NCBI GenBank assembly: GCA_026182355.1
Contig: JAPFBL010000322.1
Span: forward strand, 1 to 64,000
Direction: 5' to 3'
Source: Hermatobates lingyangjiaoensis
Lineage: Eukaryota; Arthropoda; Insecta; Hemiptera; Hermatobatidae
Length of the DNA: 64,000 bases
Under the pieces are notes generated by a model. That model did no database searches, had not been told where the DNA came from, and worked only from the letters and a program-made list of their open reading frames with translations. Below are positions 27,001 to 40,400 of the stretch, piece by piece. A program made the position numbers and the translations under genes. Numbering within the stretch: the first letter of the stretch is position 1; each line of letters starts with the position of its first letter.

Positions 27001-30000
27001 CAACAAGGAAGTACCAACAAATGTATAGTGAATTTCTGGGCATGTGTTATTATTTATTAGTTCAATTATTTGTCACTTTCTGTCTATTTAGGATACACAT
27101 TTGATCAAATTACTTAACAGAAATTTTATGATCAGCCACCATAAGCTCCTGCCCAATACTACTGCTCTTTGTTAGCTGGACATGACGTCAGATGTCGACG
27201 TCATGACCCCCCACCACTACTATTAAGGGTAGAGTGGGGGTATGGCGACTGATCCTTTAAACCAGCGCTTCTTAAACTTTTTTACTTCAGGGCGCACCTA
27301 TGAAACCAAACCAAAACTTTGGGGCGCACCTATGAAACCAAACCAAAACTTTGGGGCGCACCTATGAAACCAAACCAAAACTTTGGGGCGCACCTATGAA
27401 ACCAAACCAAAACTTTGGAGCGCACCTATGAAACCAAACCAAAACGTTGGGGCGCATCACTGATTTTAATATAGAAAATTTAGTCCTGTGATTTGATAAC
27501 AGGAAAATGATTGGAAATTAAAATGTATAGTTTTTTTTAAGAAAAAGAAAGAAAGAGAGAGAGAGAGAGACAGAGAGAGTGAGAGAGAGGGAGGGTTAGT
27601 AAAAATGATTTAAATCCCCGAGTAAAGGCACGGATGAAGTATTATCCATTCATGCTTAAAGATTAAAGAAATTTACCTTCCAGTTCAAAATATGAAGTAG
27701 CCGAGACTTGACTCAGACTTGAAAACCCCATACTTGGTGTTTTCTCAAATAAATTAAAATGGTGCAAAAACTAAAATATAAATCTGTTATATAAACTTAA
27801 TCTTCCATTATCTTGGGGCGCACCTGGCTACCTTCCAGGGCGCACCGTTTGAGAAGCACTGCTTTAAACTCTGGAAGTCTTAAGTAGTTTCCACTTCTCT
27901 CTCCGATTATTAGGAAGAAATGAAAAATATTTTAATAAACTCTCACCTCCTATTCAATTATGCAACTCACTTGTAGTTCATAACCAACTTACAAAAGAGC
28001 TCCATACAACGTTTCAAGTAGTATTATACAACTTTTTAATTAGTAGTAGAATCAAACCAAAGACAATACACAAATGAAAACATATTCTCGATTTTGGAAG
28101 GATTATGTTTTTCGATACGTGAAAAATAATATCAAATAAATGAAATATAAAGGACGAAATAATAAACCTTTTAACGAAACGGTCCAATCGGTCGTAAGAA
28201 AAGTATCTAAACAGCAAAGCGAGAATCAATGGAGATGGGTAGGGACACAGTTTTAGATTTCAATGGAATAATGAAGTGATAAGATACATGGAAGATGCAT
28301 GAAATCTAACGGCTGCAATGCTTTTGATAAGTAACCAACGTTATTGTATTCTACTCAATAAATAATATTCAAATTATTATTTTTCATGTTTAACTGTTCT
28401 TGATTATTTTTTCAAAGTTTTAAGAATTACTATTTTTACTTTACTATAAGTAAAGTATAGTGATCGTGAAAAAATTCGATCTTGAGATTTTGATGGAATT
28501 ACATGTTTTGAGGTCCTAAAAGTCGTTTTATGAAGTTTTTTTGATGAAGTAAGTGTGTGTGTGAGTGTGTGTGGGTTGGTGGGTGCTTGGGTATGTTAGC
28601 ATTGCTTGTTACCACACTACGGTCCAGAATCTTTGATAAATCAAGTTGATATTTTACACAAAAATGGACCCCATAGTGCAGACGATCTCTATAGTTTGGG
28701 AAAAATTATGCATGACGGAAAGGTCACTTTTTGTCAAAAACCTGTTTTTAGACATTTTTTTCTCCTGAACTGATAATTCTAGAGTTTTGAAATTTTGGAA
28801 TTATCTTTGAGGTTACAAATGCAATAAAAGAAAAATATATTCAGATTTTTAAAAGAAGGGGAAATATTTTCTTTTCAATAAAATGTAAAAATTTTGACTT
28901 ATTTTGACGGATTAATTCAATCTCAAAAAAATAGAACATTACGTGGAGGATGAGTAAAGATAATTTTTTTTCAAAATTACATTTACGAAAGAGGCGTTAC
29001 AGTACAGTTTCTATTTTCAGAAAATGTTTTTTGACGCTGAACCATAAAAATTTGACTAAAAATGGAGCAAATAATAAGCAATTTATAAAAAAAAATTCAT
29101 GAAATGTCAATCACGGCAAAGAGCAATAAAGCAATAGAGCAATAAAAACTGTTTGTTTATCCTAGATTATTTTTTACATTGTTTACATTGACTTAGAATT
29201 TTTTTGAGTGAATGTGAATCCACCGAAATAATATAATGTTTAGAGGTATAATGGAAATTTTGAAATGATTTAACGACTTATATATGATGTAAGAAGAATA
29301 AAATTCTTATATATAAAAAATTAACGACAATAGAGCATATCAAACATATAATTTCTGATTCTTTTCATGGTATGATGGGTTTGTCTAACAAAATGTTCTA
29401 ATCAATCTGTATGGTTGCACCATTCTACAAAGCTTATCAGATGCTGATTTTTTATGTTTATAAGTAACATTATTTTTGGGTAATATTGAAGTTTTTGGAA
29501 TGAACTGGAGAAGAGCTTCTATGTTTTTGACTAATACCAGTCTTTTCAGTATTCTAGTCTGATAGTTCACACCATTATTTTTAATAATTTCAAGCTTCCA
29601 GCTTTTAAATTTAAAAATTGTACAGAAAAGTCAGCTTTGAACTTGATTTGAGATTGCAAAAGTGGCAAATTACCAATACGTTTTTTCTCAATATACATTT
29701 ACAGCAAACTTATAACAGAGTACAGCACATGGGAAAAAATAGCCTCGCTCAGAGTAAATTGGATTTTTATGATTTTTAACTAAGGGAAAGAAAAGTGAGT
29801 TTTTAAAAAACTCTATCATGCCATAAAATTCCCAGCCCAGTATAATAATTTGATAAAAAACCAAAAATGTAAAAAATTATTTAAAATTAAAAAAACTTTT
29901 AAAAATAATAAATTAAATTATCCTACATCTTAAATTAAAAAATTATCCGAAACGATTTTTTTTCTTACATTTTTGACATTTCAGACAAAAACTTTGTAAT

Positions 30001-33000
30001 GTTTTAAAATGCTTAAAATTTAGATTATTTTAGATTAGTTTTAGATGGGAAACTTTGTCTTAAATCTTGAATGTACAAGGAGATCAAGATAAACATGTAA
30101 GTGATCCACTGGTTATTGGAACAAAAGCAATGTTCTCCTGTAAGAGTAATATCGTAATACGAAATCTACACATTCGCTTTTCAAAAATGCTATTACTGCT
30201 GTAGGTATACTAAAGATATTATAGACATCAGTGGTGTGATATACAAAAATAAGCGTGTATATTGATAGGTGGATCAATCACTATCTGTACAACCTCCAGG
30301 AATGAAAGACTACTCTCCCGTTTAGATGTTATTTCTAAATGGGACATTATATATTATATACCGAAGAAATTTGATATTATGGAGTGTAGGCCACTCCAGA
30401 TTTTTTAATTCGACCTAAAAATTGAATACATAATTTAAAAGAGAAAACACAGCACTATCAACGAAAAGTTAACCATAAAAGATGACTTTGTGAACAGATT
30501 TAGCAGCCTGCTGATTGTTTCAAATTAGTAAGAGAGGAAAAGTCTACCTCAAGATTTCTGGAGGGGATTTATTAAAATTCCAATATAAATCACCGTACAC
30601 CCAATATTATACATTATGTTTCAGATTCACATCACCTCGAGAAAATTGTGAAATCGGACCCACCGCATTCGTTTGAAGCCTTATAAAATGGTTACAGTCT
30701 TTTTCCGAAAATAAGACACTGTCTTACTTTATTTTTAGGTCAAAATCCGTGCTAGGGCTTATTCTCGGGGGAGGGCTTCAAGTACATTAAGTAGATTTAC
30801 ATAGTTTTATTTAATATTTATTTTTATACAGAAATTTAAATTCATTCGATTACAGTCATGTCATCTTCTGGAACATCGTCATAAATTATCAAAATTTTTA
30901 ATTCCGTTCTGATTTTCCTCCAAATCTATTTCTTGTAGAATCATTGGTCTGAATCTCTCATGTCTTGTAATATAGCTGAGATTAAATTAATACTTCTTGT
31001 CTAAGTAGCCTGTTTGAAACGAACTTTAGAGGTAAACAAGAAATTGAATATTTGGAATATTTTGGAATATTTTGGAATATTTGGAATATCTTGGAATATT
31101 TTTTTCCAAAGAATTTTCTGAAATATTACGACAGCTAGAGATACCTACTACATTCAATTTTATGACGAATTATATTTTTCACATTATCTGAACTAGGGCC
31201 TATTTTCAAGGGAGGGCTTATAGTTCAAAACGTCACGAAAATCACGCTAGGACTTATTTTTGGAAAAAGACGGTACTTTGTTACATCCTTCTTTCTTAAG
31301 GCAATATTTAATAGTAAATTAACCATGAGTAAGAAATAACCATACTACAGACATGGTTAAGGAGGCGAAATTATGACCAGGACTCTATTATAAGTTGAAT
31401 TATCTTTCCGCATTAATTTTTGAAAGAACTCATTCCTATTCTCTACGAGTACATTTCTTGATTCATAATTATTAGTGCCATTTCCTTGAACTATCTTATA
31501 GGGAACTTAAGTACAATGTGGGATGTTTTACCAATGCACACAATTTTTATACGCCTATGCTTTTTCAAGGGTTGAAAATACGGCTCATTTTTGTTTCCAT
31601 GTTCATCGATAATCAAGGTATTACTACATAATATATCTCTGATTACCGTCTTTTTCCAAAAATAAGACACTGTCTTGTTTCTTTTAAGACCCAAAATACG
31701 TGCTGGGACTTATTTTCGGGGGAGGGCTTCAAGTATAATAAGTTCTAGGTAATAATCAGATTTACAAAACTGAAATGCACAAACGTAGTGCCTGCCCCAT
31801 CACTCTATGTAGACTGTTGCAACATATTGTATTTTGAAGATAAATTCAACTTTATAATAAGTAGTGCATTCCTTGAAACGAACTGTAGAGGTAAACAAGA
31901 AATTTATTGGAATATTTTGTCCAAACAATTCGATGAAATATTAGGACAGCTAGAGATACCTATTGTATTAAATTCAACAGCATTTTTATAAATAATTATA
32001 TTATTTTAACTAGGGCTTATTTTCAGGGAAGGGCTTATATTCCAAAGTTTCCGTAAATCACACTAGGGTTCATTTTCGGGGGATGTCTTATTTTCAGAAA
32101 AAGACGGTATATAACAAATTCAACTTATCAATCGCTTGAGAGAATAGGTGTACTTGAATAACTGGGATTCAGTCAATTTTCTAGGTTCAAAAATGATTAT
32201 ATATGATTTCTTGTTATCCTTTGTTTGTACGCCTATGATAAAAGTTTTAAACAAAACCGAAAAGTCGACAACGAGAGTTTGATTTTAAAACCTAGAAAAT
32301 TGACCGGATCACGATTACATGTACACCTGTTGTGATTATACGGTCATATAAGTATCATGGTACAATCAGTTTATTACTATAGACAAATATTTTCTAAGCT
32401 GTAATGCTATGTAAAGTGTTGAAGTTATGTTAAATAACTAAGATCCAGAGCTAAGAAGGCTTTGCATTATACTGAAGATTGCATTTCTTCATTATAACTA
32501 AGTTCTTTATTTCCATTAAGCATACCTGTTCCATAAGCAGCCTCACTATTCTATCCTTGGCATCCAAAACGTTTTCCTTGCGTCCAGTGATCACCACAAA
32601 GTTTTTCCCATCAGTCACTTCAATTTGTGTGTTTGTTTCCTCTCTTAACTGTAGACAAAGAAATAAAATATTTCACTAAAGATAAAATAAATCAACATTG
32701 CATCCCTAAAAAAAATATATATGCTTCTTTCTAATAAGCAAATGGAGTGGAAATGAATAATATATATAAAAAAAATTATATAAATACTATTTAAACAAGG
32801 CTGCGAATAAAAGGAACCCAAGTGTGGACGAGTTTTACGAACACCCATTCAGGTAGTGAGCTAGTCACATTACCGAGAGTGCTAATACAGGGTGACCCAA
32901 AAAAAAAAACGGGCCCCGTGTACACTTTATGTGATATCTCCTTTATTTATTCAGTTCAAGAGTGAGCTCTAGACACTCTACCCGTCGCTCATGAGCAAGG

Positions 33001-36000
33001 TCTGGTTCCAGCAAGACGGAGTTCCAGCAGCCTCTGCCCCGAGATTGGCTGAAAGAGAACTTCGGAGGCCAAGTGATCAGTCTCAAGACTGATTTTGAGT
33101 GGGCACCTCATAGCCCAGACCTAAGCCCCCCCAGATTTTTTTTCTTTAGGGCTATCTTAAGAATAGAGTCTACGCAGGGAAACCTAAACCATCTCGGAAC
33201 TCAAGGAAATCATCAGGGAGGAGATGAGAGCCATTACCAATTCAGTCTGTAAGAACGTCGTGGACAACTTCGTGCTGCGCCTCAAGAAATGCACGGAGCT
33301 AAATGGAGGCCATCTAGAACACATGCTGTAGAACGGAGAAAAAAAGACTAAAGACACTAGTGTTTTGATGTGATGTTTTGAATATAATAAACTAGTTATG
33401 ACCAAAGTTTCATTTCATTTGGAAAAAAACACTAACAAACGCGGCCTAATTAGAGTTGGGGCCCGTTTTTTTTGGGTCACCCTGCAGCAAACGGTATCAA
33501 TCAACACTCATCCCAGAGCTGATCAAACCAGTATTGTTTACCTTCGGTTATCTAACGAGAACCAGTATACTCAACAAGCTTGCGGCTATAATTTGTAATG
33601 AGATGTTTACTTTCTATTTGAAAAATATAAACAGAATACATAAAAAAACAAATAGTTTTTAAACAAAAATTCCATGAAAAACCCTACTAATACTCCAAAA
33701 AACTGTATACTTTTTCTAATAGAGATATGCTTACATTTGGAATTTATCGTACTAATACATAATTTGGGGGGGGGGGGGGGGGGCAGGTTAGCTCAGTTGT
33801 TACCGTATTCGTCTTTGGGTTGGAGGTCCAGGGTTCGATTCCCATCTGGCCCTCAGATTTATTCTCAAGTGAATAAATCTGAGTACATCGTCCCTCGGAG
33901 AGGACGTTAAGCTGTCGGTCCCGAGCCTAAACGATGTCAGGTACTCGTTACAAGATCCCTACTCGAAATGCACTTGATTTAGGCAAAATTTAGGACTCCC
34001 AATGTAGAATCTGTAGAATTACCGATCAAAGGAAAAGCCGGTAAACAACTGACGTTAAAACCCACGCTACGGGATTGGTTTAAACAATACACATAATTTC
34101 ACTACGTAATAATTAATTTCATGCATATAGTAGTACCATCAAAGTTAGAGTAATTTATATTGATTGTTCCCAGTAAAAGTATTATATATTGATATATCAG
34201 AAGCAACAATAATATAAAATATTATTAGACAAAATTAATTTAATAAGTACATCTATTTCTCAACTTATACCAACTTTGAACACCTCGTAACAAAATTACC
34301 ACAACAGAGACAAAAATAATTATTACACTATAATAATTTATATTACACCTTTTTTTTAGACGTCACCTTGTCCAAATATGATTTTTTTGTGGAAACCATT
34401 AGTTCTAATGACAAGTAAATTTCATCTCTATATGGTTTCATTAAATTGTTTGAACTACTTGAATAATATAAACGTAAATATTTTGTACTTTAATAAAGCG
34501 TGATTGAAGCCTTATTTCCGGGAATCAAAATATTTTTTATACTAAAACACTTTATAAAAAAAATTGAATACGAATTATAAAAACACTATGATCAGTTTAA
34601 AACAAATAGTTTTTTTTTTCACAAACAACAATTTCATGAAAAACCCTTCCTATATACAGGGTGTCCATAAAGTCCATGTGCAGTTTAAAAAAATTATAAC
34701 TTTATTCGTATTTACGATAGAAATAATCTGTAAAAAAGATTAGAAGGAAGTAAACCAACATTTTTTCAGGTTTTATTCTAAAAAAAAATTTTAGTTTCCA
34801 CAGTCCTCCATTATTAGCAATATAGAGGGTAATACGCTTTTGCAGTTTACGGAAAACATGCGCCAACTGATTTACAATAATCTGTAAAATCTTATTAGTT
34901 GTTTTAGCTTTCAAATCTTCAAATGGACAAGATTTAGATGCATACACAGTTGTTTTCACATATCCCCCATAAGAAAAATCTAATAGAGTCAAGTCTGGCG
35001 AATGTGAAGATGAATGAAATGTCACCTTTTCCGATTCATCTGTTAGGAAGTTCGTGATTTATCTGTATGGAAGAGGTTACCACATGATGGAGGTTAAAAG
35101 TAGATAAAATTTCAATAAAACTTAAAAAATATAGATTTACTTCTTTCTAATCCTTTTTACAGATCATTTCTATCCCAGCTACAAATAAGGGTATATTTTT
35201 TTTAAAACGCACACGGACTTTATGGACACCCTGTATATTCTAAGAAAAACTACTGTTTTTCTGATCGAAACATATTTATATTACGAATTTATTGCACACA
35301 TAAATTCAACAAAACCCACTAAAAAAATTATTCAATCTTTTAAAAAAATGAAATATGTTTTTCTTGACCACACGATGAAGAGTAAAGGAATAAACTAAAC
35401 AGAAAATATCATAAAAGAATAGATTTTATTGAGTAACATTTTTTTATTTCTGTACTTTTTGTAGCAAGAAAGTAAGTTATATTGTTATTGTATCCCTTGT
35501 AAATAATGGCAAACAGTTGGTTAACTAGAAATGTCAAAGCTTAAAATAAAACACATGACTAACTACCTCTTGGCTGACTGCCCAAACACCTGCATTCACA
35601 GATTTAGCCCTATTACCAATAATTTCTAACTGAATAGAATCAATTCATTCAGGTTTATTATCATAAACAGACATACATACTCCTACGTATCCCCTATGTG
35701 ATAATAATATTGTTACCTTTGTTTCTTATTATTTAATTATATTATATAAACTTCGTTAAAACTGTGTAATTTATTAAAAGTTTTGCACTATTTTTCTTTT
35801 TTATCGAGGTTTGGTATAGCTTCAATAATACAACACCTTGAAGCTAGACCAAACCTCGATAAAAATGAAAAATAGTGTTAAATATATCTGGTCCAGATAA
35901 CAAAAACATTCGATTAAAAGTTTTGGATAAACTTATATGTAGATCCATAAAAAGGATAAAAAAATGCCATTACCATAATTCAAAAAATATGATCAAATTA

Positions 36001-36201
36001 TAATTACAAATTTAGCTGATCATTTTTCATAATAATTACGCAACGGCAAGTAACCCGTTGCAAGTAACGGGTTACTTGCCGTTGCGTCTACAACGTGCTT
36101 GGTCTCCCATTCTCTTTTCTCCTGAAGACGGATTACCGAAAATTTGAGTCTGTAAGTGTGTTTCCCTACTTTGTGTGTTGCTCTTTGTTAATCTCGAACT
36201 C

Positions 36202-36254
<53 letters not shown>

Positions 36255-37402
36255 TATCAACCGTGGAATAGAAACAAAACTAAAGTTTATCGGGACTCGG
36301 TCAGTTCTTCAGGTTCAAATTAAACTCTCATTGCCAACATTTCGGTCTTTATTTAAAACCTATTTCATAGGCAAGTTCAGTGTCACGTGTTCATTCAGAC
36401 TACAGTTGTTAAAATCCACATACTTTTTTTCTTTGTAAAATTCATAATGTAATACTTAGTTTTTCAGTTTCAAAATTTATACTTCTGCCTATGAAAAAGG
36501 TTTTAAATAAAGACCAAAACGTTGGAAATGAGAGTTTAATTTGAACCTGAAGAACTGACAGAGTCCCGATAAACTTTAGTTTTTTATATATATCAATGAT
36601 CAAACCACAATAAGAAATGGGAAAACAAGACTAAGTCTTTCAACCGAAACAAGCGGTCTTCGTCAGAGTCAAAAACCCAATTGAAACCCTAGATGGAGAA
36701 AACATCTGGTGAGGGGTTGAGAAGAGTGGGATGGATTTTTAAAAGGGTGTAAGGTGCAGGAAAGGACAATAGTCCAGAAAGGGATGTTTGGGGAAACAAA
36801 GGAGTACAGTAAGAAAGAGTAAAAAACTATCCGCTAGCTGTCAACCCTCTTAGATATCATTGGTATCATTAAAGACACGTGTATAACAACACCAATACAA
36901 CGTAAGTAGACAGGAAAAATGTAGTGTCTTATTCTTGCATTTAAAAAATGAAAATCATCATATTGATTGGACAGGAGCTTAATTTATTACCTATGAAAAA
37001 TCAATGTTGTTAAGAAATATTATTGAATCATCTCTAATTAAATTGAATAGATCAAATATTATAAACATTAGTAACGGTCTCTTCAAACTTGAAACTTTCG
37101 TTACGAGGGCAATAGTCTCTTCTAAGAGGGTTGATAGCTAGCGGATAGTTTTTTACTCTTCCTTACTGTACTCCTTTGTTTCCCCAAACACCCCTTTCTG
37201 GACATTAGTCCTTTCTTGCGCTTTCACCCTTTTAAAATACCTCTCTTCTCAACTCCTTACCAGATGTTTTCTGCAATGGTCCCCCTTTCTCTTTTCTCCT
37301 GAAGACGGATTACCCGAAAATTTGAGTCTGTAAGTGTGTTTCCTTACTCTGTGTGTTACTCTTCTTGAATTTTGAACTCTTATATAGATATATATACACG
37401 AG

Positions 37403-37445
<43 letters not shown>

Positions 37446-40400
37446 CACAGTCATTATCAGCCTTTGGAGCGATTCACATCTATTCCTGACGACGAGGACA
37501 TCGAAATATAGTAGAGTTCAGTGATTTCTTTTCTGTGTGTTCTTTTGAAAATTCTTGTTTATATATATATACAAAAAGATTTCACAGAAACACGTGAAAT
37601 AACAATCAATGATCAAACCACAATATGAAAATGGGAATTACTTTATTCCCTTAATAGGATTTACTTTATTATTTGGACATCACTTGAAATCAAAAAACAA
37701 AAAAAATTAAGTATATAACATATATTATTAAACGTGAACATTTGTTTAATGATTATATCGTTAAAGGAACTTTAAAACTGCACTATAGTCATCTTAAGAA
37801 GTCTTGTCAACCCGGTTTATGGAGATAATGTCTTATCTTTATAGTAAATTGTTTGAAAGTAGTTTCCTAATAGACTTACAGTGTGAAATAAATTATAGAC
37901 ACCCAAACAACTGATGAATGTTACAGTATAAAAACTTTCATTTCAGTAGAAATTTGAGATAATAAATTAATACTAGCTGAAACCTTTGTATAACTAAGTA
38001 TAATTAGGAAGTAAAACAAAACAAAATTAATATTCAATTGCTCTTTAAAATGGAGAACTCTGAAATCCACTGGGGAAAGTAACGTCCCAGAAGAATAACG
38101 AATGAATGAATAATGAGTAATTGTCTACAACTCCTCCGCCCTTTCTGTTTTACATCTCTCTCACTCAATCTTTTCGAACCAAGTTTGAAATGTTTACCTT
38201 CTTGATGTTAGCACCTCCTTTTCCAATAATAAATTTGTTACACTCCGGGAAAGTCTGTACTTGCACACTAAAGCTGTTTTCAATTATTTTACCAACTTTC
38301 TCCAATAGATGACTCTGGCATTTTTCTACTTGGTCTTTAGGACCTCGAAGTTTAACAATGTCACTTTTATCTTCTGCAAACAAAAAAAAATAAACAATTA
38401 ATTTGTATTCAACGACAGATTATAACACAAAACCTGATACCCAAAAATAACTCAGTAATACAGGGTGTTCCAAAATGGTTAACCCCATTCTAAATATCCA
38501 TATCTCAGAAACTACTTGCTGGATCATAATGAAACTAAATAGATTTTATGTTGAAGGTCATACGTTTTATTGGTTAAATTGACAAAGAAAAGTACGACTA
38601 TTTGTTGATTCTATGACAGATTTTCATAAATGTTCAATATGAGCGCCGCCTGTGAGCGCACACGTCGAGTAGGTATTCTTCTTCACTACCTCGACCAATC
38701 CATCTCTCTGGCAGAACCTCATTGAGGTAAGCTCGTACAGTGAGCTTCCAGTGAGGTGAATCTCCATCCGTCTTCATTTTCTATGAGTTGATTAATTAGC
38801 CAATTTTGAAGCATTTGAAGATAAACATCTCTGTTCACATTTCCTTCGAAGAAAAATGGCCCATAAACTTTTTTCTTGGATATTGCACAAAACACATTAA
38901 CTTTTGGTGAGACCCTCTCATGTTCAGTTATGCCATGAGGATTTTCTTCGCTCCAAATGCGAACATTACGTTTATTATTTTGCCACTCGTGTGAAACGTG
39001 GCTTCATCACTAAAAACTAGCCGATCATCGAATCTCGTCTTCTTCGAGTTTATCTTGCATTTCAACACAAAAACTTGAAACCTTTCTATACAAACTGTGA
39101 AAATTTGGGGTCATTCCAACGAAAATTGTCAATATTTTTGGCCTACAAAATGGGGTCAAACCATTTAGGAACACCCTGTATAATTGAAATCGAATATAAC
39201 AAATTCTTTGTTATACTCTGGGTCTAATCAACAGTACTTTCGTAAAACCTTTATGGTCAGTTCTGATCACAAAATATGCAATGGCACTTGAACATGACAC
39301 CGCTATTACGTTAAACTCAATTAAATGTAGTTTATACATTAAAAAACTTAAAAATAATACGTTCATCTTCTATTAAGGACCATTATTTCAAAATAATAAT
39401 ACTCTACAACTAAAGCTACTGGACTCCTTGAGGGTCTTCTGGTCAAAAACTCAACTCTGTCTTTCAAAGCTTCGAAAATTTACATTTTCATTATCAAGGC
39501 TATAAGGAATACATGATTTATAATTTGTAATTAAAAAATATCGAAAAAAAGTAATAACGAAACTAAAATATAGAAAGAATGATAATAATTAAAAATACGT
39601 CAAACCAAGTGTAGGGAACAGTAAGGTTTCAAAAACCTCCCGTTTTTAACTCTTACACTTGGTGTAAGGTATGTTTAACTAATATCATTTTAATTTCGAT
39701 TTTTTTTAGTAACTAATTATAAATTATGTATTCTGTAGCCTTGATAGTGAAAAAATATATTTTCGAAACGTTGAAAAACAGAGTTGAGTTTTTGACTAGA
39801 CAACCTTTAAAGAGTCCAGTAACTTTAGTTGTTGTAGTGTGTTATTAAAAATAATAGAATAATTTAACAATTATGTTGCTAGAATTTTGAGTCAGGTTTG
39901 GTTTAGTGGTTAGGAAAATTAAAATAACTATACAATAAATTCCTAAGAAAGTTCCTAAAATTAGGTGTAGTCTTTAAAATGATATCAAGCATTCGATTCT
40001 GATCACTACTTCAAGAAATGTAGGTTACGCCAAAAAATAAGGACTCCTGAAATAGGATTAACCTTGAGGAGGTAACCGTCAGATATCCTTCAAAAGTAAA
40101 GTCAATGACCCTGTTTACTACCTAGGTGTTCTGAATGTTCACTTGATTCAGATGCATTTTACCAGTTATATTCTTAATTAGTTTGTATCAAATAAAAATA
40201 TAAAAATTTATAAATTTATTTTACCTGGAGGGGGAAAGTTGATAACCACTTGGGGAAACATTTCGCGAACTTCTCTTATATTATCACCCTTTTGACCAAT
40301 TAGAATTTTGTGATATTTGCATTCAATTTTAATATCTCGTTCTGTCTCCTGTTTCATCTTGTTTATCATATTCTCCAATTCCTTTGAAAAAAATATTACA

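Noticed and set aside
25785..34090. tRNA genes
   Set aside because: The heads have A- and B-box-like sequences but do not fold into a complete cloverleaf with a clear anticodon and acceptor stem, and each continues into the same SINE body.
36072..36438. ORFs with repeated IY residues
   Set aside because: Translation of the (TA)n tract on both strands.
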